Origin: a virus
Reading direction: 5' to 3' (one strand)
DNA length: 20,474 bases
Virus record (IMG/VR): IMGVR_UViG_3300027792_000065
Span: 1 to 20,474 of that record
The position numbers were made by a program, and so were the translations under genes. How positions within the stretch are numbered: the stretch's first letter is position 1; the number at the start of each line of letters is the position of its first letter. Below are positions 1 through 7,026 of this stretch, piece by piece. The notes below the pieces were generated by a model. That model did no database searches and was not told the origin of the DNA. It was given only the letters and a program-made list of their open reading frames with translations.

Positions 1-280
1 TAATTTTCTTTAACTTCATCAATGGATCGAGAGAGGGTGTTAAAGCCACCGGGACAAGAAACAGCTTCGGGCGAACCCCGGTTGTAAAGAATTTTTCCCA
101 TTCCTTTGCCCAGTCTTCCCGATAGTCTTCTGCTGCAATTACAGGAAGGTATTTTTTGTCCTCTTCAGTTACCGGAGGCGAACAAAGCAGTACCGGACAC
201 CGTTCACACAAACCAGAGCCTCGTAAACTACACTGTTCCGGGCATTTACTTGGTACTAAATATCTTTCTGCTATAAGCAT
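1..280 (-). CDS. Cysteine-rich small protein, 3' end beyond window (partial)
   Basis: Function not recognised. Reading the minus strand from ATG at 280 gives 93 codons with no stop before the window edge, so the C-terminus is missing. The start is well supported: GAGGAGGG lies just upstream at a normal distance from the ATG. The N-terminal third holds five cysteines (C13, C17, C25, C28, C33; CPEQC then CERCP), suggesting a zinc or Fe-S site. The visible remainder is acidic and tryptophan-rich, then hydrophobic. It follows the zinc-finger-like gene at 300-608 by about 20 bp, so the two are probably co-transcribed at the downstream end of the modification cluster. The coding call is fairly sure; the metal-binding idea is inference. 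Confidence 0.7.
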   Translation of the reverse strand, partial: MLIAERYLVPSKCPEQCSLRGSGLCERCPVLLCSPPVTEEDKKYLPVIAAEDYREDWAKEWEKFFTTGVRPKLFLVPVALTPSLDPLMKLKKI

Positions 281-299
281 TTTATCCCTCCTCAGGCTT

Positions 300-608
300 T
301 TATTTCTTCCATTGATGAACATTACACTGAATAACGTTGTCCCCTCCGATACCTGTACCATAAACAATCCGCCCCTTGCGTCCTTTACATTCAGGTATCG
401 GGTAGATACAATTATCGCAGAGGTTTAAAGTACGCTCCCTTTCCAATCGCCGTACCTTCTTTTGTATTCGACGATAACTCTTCTTACTCGGAATACCCAG
501 AACTTCCATTTCTTTCTTTTCTTCTTGACGCCGACGGCTTATATTATAGGGTATACGTATGACCATACGCTTCCCAGTGACTGGATTCGTTATTACCCGC
601 GTTGCCAT
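300..608 (-). CDS. Basic protein with C-terminal four-cysteine motif
   Basis: Hypothetical phage protein of 102 aa. The N-terminal two thirds is strongly basic (an Arg/Lys-rich helix around residues 20-60). The C-terminus holds C64-x2-C67-x6-C74 and C95 with a glycine-rich stretch between, the layout of a small zinc-binding domain. I prefer the ATG at 608: GAAGGA sits 7 bp upstream and the frame then starts just after the stop of the upstream DUF4326 gene (620). A longer 119-aa version starting at ATG 659, with its own GGAG, would overlap that gene by 40 bp and cannot be excluded. A nucleic-acid-binding role is inferred from charge and cysteines only. Confidence 0.7.
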   Translation of the reverse strand: MATRVITNPVTGKRMVIRIPYNISRRRQEEKKEMEVLGIPSKKSYRRIQKKVRRLERERTLNLCDNCIYPIPECKGRKGRIVYGTGIGGDNVIQCNVHQWKK

Positions 609-619
609 ACGTGTATCCT

Positions 620-1102
620 TCAGTCTTTCCATAAGATTTGTTTTAACTGGTGACTCCATATAACTCCTACTCCTTTTTTGTTTTGTAAATAGTTTTTATA
701 CATATACCGTATTAATACTTCTCCGTGACAAGTCCTTGGAGCACAAAAACAGATAAAGTAAACACAGGTATTTTTTATGGTCGTTAAGTAAAGGAAAAGG
801 TTTTCAAACTCCGTTCGAAGTGGATGCAAGCGATCCTTCATAATTTCTAATAAGTATGATTCATACTCCTTAACCGCTTCGGTTGCCGTCATACCTCCAG
901 GCCGGATTAAATATGGATTCCCGAATATAGAAAAATCCTTTACATCTACAAAGCCCCATTTATTTTTTTTCGAAGTAACATTAGAATAACTACTTTTACG
1001 ACCAATGTAAATAAATAGGTTCTCCGCTCCAGTAACACGATCATTCCTTCTAATAGCATCAACCGGGAAGGTATGCAGATTAATAACTTGCAGTTTTACC
1101 AT
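620..1102 (-). CDS. DUF4326 domain-containing protein
   Basis: 160 aa. The sequence carries the features I associate with DUF4326: a YIGR motif near residues 32-35, a FGNPYLI motif near residue 60, a following helix with EAVKEYESYL, and a C-terminal CFCAPRTCHGEVL. This last motif resembles the CxCxPxxCHG signature of that family. The biochemical function of the family is not established to my knowledge; the conserved Cys/His end suggests a metal or nucleotide site. Start is ATG 1102, preceded by GGAAGGAG at good spacing. The gap upstream (1103-1173) holds a palindromic operator-like element, so this gene may have its own control. It ends inside the longer possible start of the next gene. Confidence 0.8.
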   Translation of the reverse strand: MVKLQVINLHTFPVDAIRRNDRVTGAENLFIYIGRKSSYSNVTSKKNKWGFVDVKDFSIFGNPYLIRPGGMTATEAVKEYESYLLEIMKDRLHPLRTEFENLFLYLTTIKNTCVYFICFCAPRTCHGEVLIRYMYKNYLQNKKGVGVIWSHQLKQILWKD

Positions 1103-1130
1103 TAATGACTCCTTCCAAATAAATTAACTT

Positions 1131-1158
1131 GATCACATCGTAAATTTACAAGATGATC
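1131..1158 (-). promoter_or_regulatory. Palindromic operator-like element upstream of DUF4326 gene
   Basis: In the 71-bp gap between ThyX and the DUF4326 gene. The core GTAAATTTAC (1140-1149) is a perfect 10-bp palindrome. At this site the dyad extends outward to GATCA (minus-strand 5' end) and TGATC (3' end), so 20 of 28 bases obey twofold symmetry. The same core, preceded by AACTGAT on the minus strand, recurs upstream of the ThyX and radical SAM genes and in the array at 20356-20474. It is likely a dimeric protein binding site or part of a phage promoter. Which of these it is cannot be told from sequence alone. Confidence 0.65.
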
Positions 1159-1173
1159 AGTTTAAGTTTATAC

Positions 1174-1854
1174 TTATAACTTCGCAAACAATAACGGGTA
1201 TTTGTCATTTACTTCCAATAAAACCATTCCCATCAGTTCTCGCATTCCAGGGGAGCAGGTCAAGGATATTCTTTGTTTAATTACGTGGCGCCACTGGCGA
1301 ATGTTCATGGTCGCCGCAATTGTAGTCTTTAGATCCAGAGGTAGAACCCCACGAGCAGTTTCTTGGTTTGTCAAAGCGCATAAGTTATTATATCCAGTTT
1401 CTATTTCCAGCATTGTTTCTACCCATGCACTTGATGCAGAAAACAAGTCATCTACCTGATTAGATTCATGTTTTTGTTTCTTGTATTCTTTCATAGATGT
1501 AAACCGACCGCAGATTACTTCAGGCAATGTAACCGGTTTAATTAAAACAAGGTCAGTTCCTGATTTACCAAGTAAATAATTATACCTTGTACTTTCCTGG
1601 GTATATGCCGCGATACGGTGTCTTACAAGTTGATTTGCAGTACCTCTTGAACAGGTTAAAATTAAAGTCAAATTCACATGTTCCAACACCGTTAAAAGTT
1701 CACCACCGGAAACAAGACGGTTTACAAACGAAGCTGCTCTTTCTTCTTCCGGTGCAGACTGGTTTGCGATTCGACCACAGAATTGGATTTGTTTAATCAA
1801 TTCTTCTTGCGTTTTTGGTTCATAAATCTGAACCGACGGCGATACAATAATCAT
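1174..1854 (-). CDS. thyX: Flavin-dependent thymidylate synthase ThyX
   Basis: 226 aa, close to the usual ThyX length. ThyX methylates dUMP to dTMP using methylene-tetrahydrofolate, NADPH and FAD. The signature RHRx7S is present at residues 78-88 (RHR, then S88 within QESTRYN), preceded by a LEH motif near residue 57 and QLVRHR. The C-terminal NIRQWRHVIKQR matches the conserved dUMP-binding region. The segment after it is diverged: CSPGMREL stands where AQWEIR-like sequence is usual. I chose ATG 1854 because AAAGGAG lies just upstream; an in-frame ATG at 1902 would overlap the operator-like repeat and lacks such a site. In this cluster it could supply dTMP, or conceivably a modified pyrimidine; the second idea is speculation. 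Confidence 0.92.
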   Translation of the reverse strand: MIIVSPSVQIYEPKTQEELIKQIQFCGRIANQSAPEEERAASFVNRLVSGGELLTVLEHVNLTLILTCSRGTANQLVRHRIAAYTQESTRYNYLLGKSGTDLVLIKPVTLPEVICGRFTSMKEYKKQKHESNQVDDLFSASSAWVETMLEIETGYNNLCALTNQETARGVLPLDLKTTIAATMNIRQWRHVIKQRISLTCSPGMRELMGMVLLEVNDKYPLLFAKL

Positions 1855-1873
1855 ATAAACTCCTTTTGTAATT

Positions 1874-1912
1874 AAAAAACCATTCGTAAATTTACAAATC
1901 AATCAGTTAAAT
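1874..1912 (-). promoter_or_regulatory. Palindromic operator-like element upstream of thyX
   Basis: Lies between the radical SAM stop codon (1918) and the ThyX ribosome binding site. Core GTAAATTTAC is at 1886-1895. On the minus strand it reads TTTAACTGATTGATTTG, then the core, then GAATGGTTTTTTAA. This is nearly identical over about 35 bp to the tandem repeat unit at 20356-20474, 18 kb away, and close to the element at 3241-3280. Such conservation outside coding sequence argues for a bound protein or a phage-specific promoter. Confidence 0.7.
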
Positions 1913-1917
1913 AACTA

Positions 1918-3222
1918 TTATAATTTAGTATAGGGTGTATACTTATAAACGATATCTCCGGCTTTATCAACCTTTACAGGCTTTAAAAGCCCATAGAAGT
2001 ATTTATATGGATTCTTTTTACTTTGTACATTATTCCAGATAGATCGAATATAGGCATACATAGTTAGTTCATAAGCTTGAGCTCTTTGGTAAGTTCCGGA
2101 GGTGTTATATCCTTCTGACAACCTCCACAAAAACGATTTATAGATCTGTAGGTGCTTGGATATATCACTAAAAGATACAAGTCCACCCTCCCCAGATTCA
2201 AACCGTTTACGGGCAATATAAAGAGCTTCTGTAAACTGACCACGGCTGTAATTCCATTTTTCATCAAGCCCGCAACAGCTTCCATTATGACAACGATCTT
2301 TATGGTGAGCGTCTGATACATAAAACCGGAGGCCAAGCTTTGTACAAAGTCGATGCATTTTGTCGATATACTTTTCTTTTATTTTATAGTTAAGCCGTAA
2401 ATACCCGCTTGCCGACTGAGTATTCTTTTTGTAAAAATCCAATACGTCAAAGCCTAAAATTTCGCTCATTTTATTATACCGCTTTTTGAGTCCAGGGTGG
2501 ACACGACCCTCCAGACAAAAGAACTCGGTACTGACGGCCGTGGCGCCTGCATTTTTGGCCGATGATATTAAGTAAAGGTATTCATCCTTTACATCGCTTA
2601 AGCCTATTATAAACGGGCGCAGACGTAATGTAACCCCACCTGTACTGTACCGGGTCAGCTCCGCCATAGCTTTAATTCTATCTTCCGGTGAGGGAACACC
2701 TTGTTCCATTTTTTTAGCCTTATCCGCATTGTAATTAATAATGGAAAACTTTACATTCCACAGTCCTTTTGACTTTTCAAAAAGGTTCATATATCTATCG
2801 TCTTGAACCCACCACGTACTCTTTGTAGAAAAACAAATAGGGTATTTAATCCGTAAAAATACCTTCAGTAAATCAAGGCCGACACCATACTGTTTTTCGA
2901 ACATATCGAATGGATCACTTAATCCACCCCACTGGAGAACACGTTTTTCCTGCACGTATCCAGAAAATTGTGTCTTAAGTTTACAGGTAAAAATATCATC
3001 TACCTTTTGGACACTTACAGATTCTGGAGCGATGGTTTGGTAACTTTCGTTTACATTTACAAAGCTCTTGTTCATGTGTTTTAACTCTCGCTGGAAATAA
3101 GAAAAACAGTACAGGCAATCGAACGAGCATCTACTGTACTGATCGAACGTCACCGGCATAGAACAGTCCAGTATTTCCCCACTCCACCGAGGCGATGAAT
3201 ATCCATGCTTTAACTTTTCCAT
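1918..3222 (-). CDS. Radical SAM enzyme, spore-photoproduct-lyase-like
   Basis: 434 aa. Radical SAM enzymes use a [4Fe-4S] cluster to cleave S-adenosylmethionine and start radical chemistry. The cluster-binding CxxxCxxC is clear at C32, C36 and C39 (CSFDCLYC), followed by an aromatic-rich loop. QWGGLSDPFD (97-106) and STKSTWW (132-138) recall the SPL-like subgroup, which acts on thymine-derived lesions, but I cannot assign the substrate. A second cysteine group (C311, C316, C317) might hold an additional metal site. Start ATG 3222 has AAGGAA upstream. It sits between a P-loop kinase and ThyX, behind an operator-like element. That context fits DNA base hypermodification, where phage radical SAM enzymes are known, though repair or tRNA modification are alternatives. 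Confidence 0.88.
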   Translation of the reverse strand: MEKLKHGYSSPRWSGEILDCSMPVTFDQYSRCSFDCLYCFSYFQRELKHMNKSFVNVNESYQTIAPESVSVQKVDDIFTCKLKTQFSGYVQEKRVLQWGGLSDPFDMFEKQYGVGLDLLKVFLRIKYPICFSTKSTWWVQDDRYMNLFEKSKGLWNVKFSIINYNADKAKKMEQGVPSPEDRIKAMAELTRYSTGGVTLRLRPFIIGLSDVKDEYLYLISSAKNAGATAVSTEFFCLEGRVHPGLKKRYNKMSEILGFDVLDFYKKNTQSASGYLRLNYKIKEKYIDKMHRLCTKLGLRFYVSDAHHKDRCHNGSCCGLDEKWNYSRGQFTEALYIARKRFESGEGGLVSFSDISKHLQIYKSFLWRLSEGYNTSGTYQRAQAYELTMYAYIRSIWNNVQSKKNPYKYFYGLLKPVKVDKAGDIVYKYTPYTKL

Positions 3223-3240
3223 ATTTTAATTTCCTTAAGT

Positions 3241-3280
3241 TAAAAACCATTCGTAAATTTACAAGGTAATCAATTAAATA
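3241..3280 (-). promoter_or_regulatory. Palindromic operator-like element upstream of radical SAM gene
   Basis: Core GTAAATTTAC is at 3253-3262, followed on the minus strand by GAATGGTTTTTAAC, identical to the other copies. The upstream flank reads TTTAATTGATTACCTT, a variant of TTTAACTGATTGATTT. The element overlaps the last codons and TGA stop (3270-3272) of the kinase gene. The element has therefore been kept while serving as coding sequence on one side. Confidence 0.65.
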
Positions 3281-3824
3281 ATTCCTTTTGTATTTTAACA
3301 ATATTATTTGAGAACTGCACACTGGTTCCATTATGTAGAATAGTAATCCCGGGAACTTCTTTTAATATTCTACTGATCTTTGTAACCCGACCACGATAAA
3401 AAACAAGATTAAACGGCTTCCCTTTTAACTGTCTTTCGTGAATCCGCTTTACTGTTAAGTCCGGCGGAGTAACCAATACAAAGATCTTTACTTCTGCAAT
3501 CGTACTGCAAAAAACAAGAAAGTCTCTTGTAAATAAACGGTCACCTTCAAATAATACATGAGCTTTTGGGTTACTCGAATGAACCCACTCTAAGAATTCT
3601 TTTACTAATGGCATTACGCTCATTGACAAACCATCAGTTCCAGGAAACATATTTCCAGGTTCATACGTTCCAAGAACATATCCGGTTGGAATTTTAGTAT
3701 ATACCATGCCTTTAAAATCTGTAATAGCTGGTTGACCTTTTCCTTCTGATTGTTCTTTTATAATTGTTTCCACGATGGTTGATTTGCCAGTGGCTGGCGC
3801 TCCGCCGATTGCAATAATTTTCAT
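3270..3824 (-). CDS. P-loop kinase, resembling phage 5-hydroxymethyluracil DNA kinases
   Basis: 184 aa. Walker A is GAPATGKST (G8-T16), at the very N-terminus as in small nucleotide or nucleic-acid kinases. Two further blocks, GTYEPGNMFPGTDGLSM in the first half and VLFEGDRLF near residues 110-118, are reminiscent of the kinase that in many phages is linked to a ParB-like domain and in thymidine-hypermodifying phages phosphorylates 5-hydroxymethyl-dU in DNA. That specific link is from memory of the family and needs a profile search. The start overlaps the stop of the ParB-like gene as ATGA (3821-3824), so the two are translationally coupled. A deoxynucleotide kinase is the main alternative. 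Confidence 0.75.
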   Translation of the reverse strand: MKIIAIGGAPATGKSTIVETIIKEQSEGKGQPAITDFKGMVYTKIPTGYVLGTYEPGNMFPGTDGLSMSVMPLVKEFLEWVHSSNPKAHVLFEGDRLFTRDFLVFCSTIAEVKIFVLVTPPDLTVKRIHERQLKGKPFNLVFYRGRVTKISRILKEVPGITILHNGTSVQFSNNIVKIQKELFN

Positions 3825-4492
3825 AACTCCTCCACTTCATCTTTTATATCTGTTCCGGAGGTATACCTTTTTAACTGTTTCCAATTAATGGTTTTTTGAT
3901 TATGACGTAAATCCAGATTCTTAAACAGATCATCCATCTGGTTTTCGTCTTCCTTGTCAAACACAACTATAATAAATTTCGTTTTCCCGGAGATAGTACC
4001 TTCAAGATCTATTTCGGGCAAGGCACCTGGAAGCTGTTCACTTAGATTAAACATTAAAACTTCCTTTTCGGTAAAGCCTGTTTCAAAGTTGTTCTCTTTG
4101 TAAACATCACTATTGAAATATTTTATCAACGCTTCATTATCCCATTCACTCCACTCTGGGGATTTGTTATCTGCCAACCCGTATGCATCTGCCGCCGCTT
4201 TGCTTCCAAAGTCAACACGCCGGATTAATACCATTCTTTCATTATTGTGCTGAAGAGCAAGGCACGTTCCATTCCCTTTACGTACGACACCATCTTCAGT
4301 ATAAACAATGACAGGAGAAACCTGACCGAACTGTTTCAATACCGCTGCAAGACGTAAAATATTTTCCTTGTCATGCTTCCTTTGATTTTCCGGCCATAAT
4401 TTTATAGATGACATAGGAACCCACTCTTCCTTGGCTTTTTTGACCCGTTCTGCTATTGAATTTAATACGACCGGTGCTTTTTTAATAGCCAT
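3821..4492 (-). CDS. ParB/Srx-fold N-terminal domain protein
   Basis: 223 aa. Residues about 25-115 look like a ParB N-terminal domain: an SSIKLWPENQRKHD strand-loop, a helix ending LKQFGQVSPVIVY, then VVRKGNGTCLALQ in place of the usual GxxR/H box. Next is a GLADNKSPEWSEWD segment seen in phage ParB-like proteins associated with DNA modification. No helix-turn-helix typical of partition ParB is obvious, so a plasmid-partition role is unlikely. The C-terminal 60 residues have a VVFDKED segment and a charged tail. AAAGGAG precedes the ATG at 4492. Coupling by ATGA overlap to the kinase suggests one functional unit, perhaps targeting the kinase to DNA (inference). Confidence 0.8.
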   Translation of the reverse strand: MAIKKAPVVLNSIAERVKKAKEEWVPMSSIKLWPENQRKHDKENILRLAAVLKQFGQVSPVIVYTEDGVVRKGNGTCLALQHNNERMVLIRRVDFGSKAAADAYGLADNKSPEWSEWDNEALIKYFNSDVYKENNFETGFTEKEVLMFNLSEQLPGALPEIDLEGTISGKTKFIIVVFDKEDENQMDDLFKNLDLRHNQKTINWKQLKRYTSGTDIKDEVEEL

Positions 4493-4502
4493 ACAATCTC
4501 CT

Positions 4503-6623
4503 TTAAATTATTGTTGATTTGTAAATTAAATTTTTTATTCTATTAGATGGTGTATACGTAACCGTACTCCCAAACCCATCTATTTTTTCAAGTTTTGTTT
4601 TTGTCAGTACTCTTAATATGGTAAGATTTTCAACATGCCGTTTTACAGTCGGCGTCGGTAGTCCAATAGCTTCTGAAACTTTCTGTATATCTACTCCAGC
4701 CTTTGCTTCATAAATAAACCGAAGTATATTATAATTATTTTTGTGGACTGTACTCACCGCCACTTCTTTTAAAAGATCGTAAATACTTTCGTTATCTTCT
4801 GTAAATGAATTTATTATATGCAAAGCAATATATAATTTATAGTACTGTTCGGTAAGTCTGGTAGAATATTCTACCATTGGTTTTAATAGAATTTCACCGG
4901 TTCTGTTGTCCCTGATAACAGATCCACGTATTAATCCAGTCCATTGAGCCAGTGCAATAATTTGTTCTTTCTTTTCAATACTCGGTTGGAAAGTAAATTC
5001 AAATTTATAGTTTAAGAATTTAGCCATTACTTCTTGGAGTTCTTCCTGCATAGAACTTTTACTTCCTGACGATATACTGCTCATTATTTTAAACAAAACA
5101 TTTCGTTCCCCTACAATGGAAGTATCTAACTGGACATCAAATCGAATAAACCGTTCTCCGAGTGCTGTTAAGTTTTCAGAAAAGAAATCAATAATACCGG
5201 TTACTCCAGCGATAATACCGAACTTTGATTTATATTTTTTGTCTTCACCATTACCGAACGGTTTTGAACAGTTACCATCAAAGCAATCACGGAGTGTTGA
5301 AATTATTTCTTGTTGACTCGTTATATTCATTCCGGTAAGTGTCGTAAAGTCTTTAATGCATACATCTCTATTGTTTACTCGTGCAACAAGGGAAGGGTCT
5401 TTACCATCGTCTCTTGCGAACCCGCTTATTAATACATGAGGCGTCAATGAAGAAATTGATTCTACTTCTGGAGTACTTCCTAACGACATTAAAATTTCAC
5501 TTTTACCTGACCCGGAAGGACCAACAAGGAATAACCAGACCGAAGCACCTGGAAGCCTATTCGCAACGATTGTTGCCAAAACAATATCAACACTGTTTGT
5601 ATTTTGCAATAGTAAATGTTTATTAAAAACGTCATGCACTTCTTTAATTGAACATCCGGGTCCATCCAGCTTTACTTCTGGTATCGGTGTAGGGGTGCCT
5701 GATTTTGTTTCTACTTCTATTTCATTTATTCCCTTTGGTAAATCCTGTATATTGTCATTTATATAGGTTATCGTTTTTTTACTGTTTTTATTTAGATCAG
5801 TATATAAATCACGAACGTCGTATCCATTTTTAAGCTCATCATCCCAGTGAATAAACTTAAGGCTTTTACACTTTCCTTTTAATAGTTTGTAAATTTTAAT
5901 TGACCCTTTTTTACCCGACCCCAATATTACTTTATCATTTTCAATTCTGTCATAATCATTATCTAATAAAACAGTTACTTCCTTATTTACAAATACGTCA
6001 ACAAAGTCTCGATTAAAACTAAGAGCTCCAGGAAGTCCTATAGAACAACCAATTAACCGGTCTCTTCTTAAAATTTCATCCATTACCATTGTATCCCACT
6101 GTCCTTCACATAAGTAAACAACCGGTGAGTCTATAAGATTTTTTCGAAAGTAAAGTCCTTTATTTGTTCCAGCACTTGAAATAAATTTATACCTTTTGTC
6201 AAAGGCTTTATAATCGTACAAAGCTATATCCATTACTGACCCGTCTTTTTTCAAAGATGGAACATAGTATTTATCTATAATAGGATTATAGCCTACATCA
6301 AAAATGGCAAGCGTTTTAATACCTATACCCCGGTCTGAAGATAGTAACTCATATCTATCATAATTAATATTTTCCAACCCGAAGGTATATAGTTCATTTA
6401 GAAAGGTTTGATATCCGCCTTCTTTTCCACATATTTTGCAGTCCCATTTTTTTGTTTTAACATTTACAAAAAAAGTCTTTTTTGGCTTTGGTGATTTTGA
6501 ACTTTTTGAACCACAAAAAATACATGTTCCAGAAACATTTTCCATGTCAGAGGCGAATCCCGCTGGAGTAAAACCATGTTGTTTAAAAATAGTGAGGTTC
6601 GGGTTTTTAAATAAGTTATCCAT
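4503..6623 (-). CDS. DNA primase-helicase (zinc ribbon, TOPRIM, P-loop ATPase, winged helix)
   Basis: 706 aa; unites the activities that make RNA primers and probably unwind DNA at the phage fork. An N-terminal zinc ribbon has C34-x2-C37 and C62-x2-C65. A TOPRIM domain follows with its catalytic Glu at E173 (LCEGQWD) and acidic pair D221/D223 (LLDNDYD), then DVRDLY near 269. A Walker A motif is at 368-375 (GPSGSGKS); the downstream CIKDF may be a Walker B variant, and GERFIRFD looks like a sensor/arginine region of AAA+ type rather than a DnaB RecA-type helicase. A winged-helix-like segment (VSEAIGLPTPTVKRHVENL) ends the protein. Start has GGAAGGA upstream. The order resembles VapE- or P4-like primase-ATPases more than T7 gp4. 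Confidence 0.85.
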   Translation of the reverse strand: MDNLFKNPNLTIFKQHGFTPAGFASDMENVSGTCIFCGSKSSKSPKPKKTFFVNVKTKKWDCKICGKEGGYQTFLNELYTFGLENINYDRYELLSSDRGIGIKTLAIFDVGYNPIIDKYYVPSLKKDGSVMDIALYDYKAFDKRYKFISSAGTNKGLYFRKNLIDSPVVYLCEGQWDTMVMDEILRRDRLIGCSIGLPGALSFNRDFVDVFVNKEVTVLLDNDYDRIENDKVILGSGKKGSIKIYKLLKGKCKSLKFIHWDDELKNGYDVRDLYTDLNKNSKKTITYINDNIQDLPKGINEIEVETKSGTPTPIPEVKLDGPGCSIKEVHDVFNKHLLLQNTNSVDIVLATIVANRLPGASVWLFLVGPSGSGKSEILMSLGSTPEVESISSLTPHVLISGFARDDGKDPSLVARVNNRDVCIKDFTTLTGMNITSQQEIISTLRDCFDGNCSKPFGNGEDKKYKSKFGIIAGVTGIIDFFSENLTALGERFIRFDVQLDTSIVGERNVLFKIMSSISSGSKSSMQEELQEVMAKFLNYKFEFTFQPSIEKKEQIIALAQWTGLIRGSVIRDNRTGEILLKPMVEYSTRLTEQYYKLYIALHIINSFTEDNESIYDLLKEVAVSTVHKNNYNILRFIYEAKAGVDIQKVSEAIGLPTPTVKRHVENLTILRVLTKTKLEKIDGFGSTVTYTPSNRIKNLIYKSTII

Positions 6624-6649
6624 GTAGTTCCTTCCATCTCGAGTGTATC

Positions 6650-6832
6650 CTATCTTGTATGCTGTTGATCGGCTTTACATATAAGCGCCGAAACCTTAAT
6701 TTTTAATTCTACCAATTGACTTCTTGTAAAGTAACCGAGAGTCTTATTGCCTTCTGGAAGGGACAATAGATCTACCATTTCTTTAATTAACATTACCCGA
6801 CCAACATGTTTCATCTTCCTTTTTGTTTTCAT
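6650..6832 (-). CDS. Small basic hypothetical protein
   Basis: 60 aa, unknown function. It opens with a very basic stretch (KTKRKMKHVGR) followed by a helical region and a conserved-looking LGYFTRSQLVELKIKVSALI segment. The chosen ATG (6832) overlaps the stop of the membrane-protein gene as ATGA and lies 9 bp from AAAGG. An ATG three codons earlier (6841) is immediately next to that AAAGG and so is less likely. It is 26 bp from the primase-helicase gene and evidently in the same operon. Confidence 0.6.
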   Translation of the reverse strand: MKTKRKMKHVGRVMLIKEMVDLLSLPEGNKTLGYFTRSQLVELKIKVSALICKADQQHTR

Positions 6833-7011
6833 TTTAACCATCCTTTCTTATAACAATATTTATAAATATTTTTCTTTATCCAAAGTAAAGGTATATAAAT
6901 CAAAACCTCTATTATAAAAAAAATTCCCCATAGTAAATACAAGGTAATATAAAAACTCAACCATAGTAAATAAAGCGGAATCCAAAGTAATGCGACACCG
7001 AATCCACCCAT
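6829..7011 (-). CDS. Small membrane protein
   Basis: 60 aa and almost entirely hydrophobic: two probable membrane helices (about residues 5-25 and 27-45), rich in Leu, Ile, Trp and Tyr, then a basic tail (KKNIYKYCYKKGWLK) that should stay in the cytoplasm. AAGGAG precedes the ATG, and the gene begins 15 bp after the DNA polymerase stop, so it belongs to the replication operon. Size and topology would suit a holin, but the position among replication genes gives no support for lysis. It may instead tether something to the membrane. Function unknown. Confidence 0.65.
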   Translation of the reverse strand: MGGFGVALLWIPLYLLWLSFYITLYLLWGIFFIIEVLIYIPLLWIKKNIYKYCYKKGWLK

Positions 7012-7026
7012 AAATTTCTCCTTATG

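Noticed and set aside
156-428. Plus-strand open frame of 90 codons
   Set aside because: Overlaps two minus-strand genes with good ribosome binding sites and has none of its own.
3821-4492. ParB-like protein as a plasmid partition factor
   Set aside because: No ParA neighbour, no recognised helix-turn-helix; coupled instead to a P-loop kinase.
4511-4530. Partial match to the dispersed palindromic element (TTGATTTGTAAATT on the plus strand)
   Set aside because: Opposite orientation, symmetry lost after GTAAATT, and the bases are the final codons of the primase-helicase.
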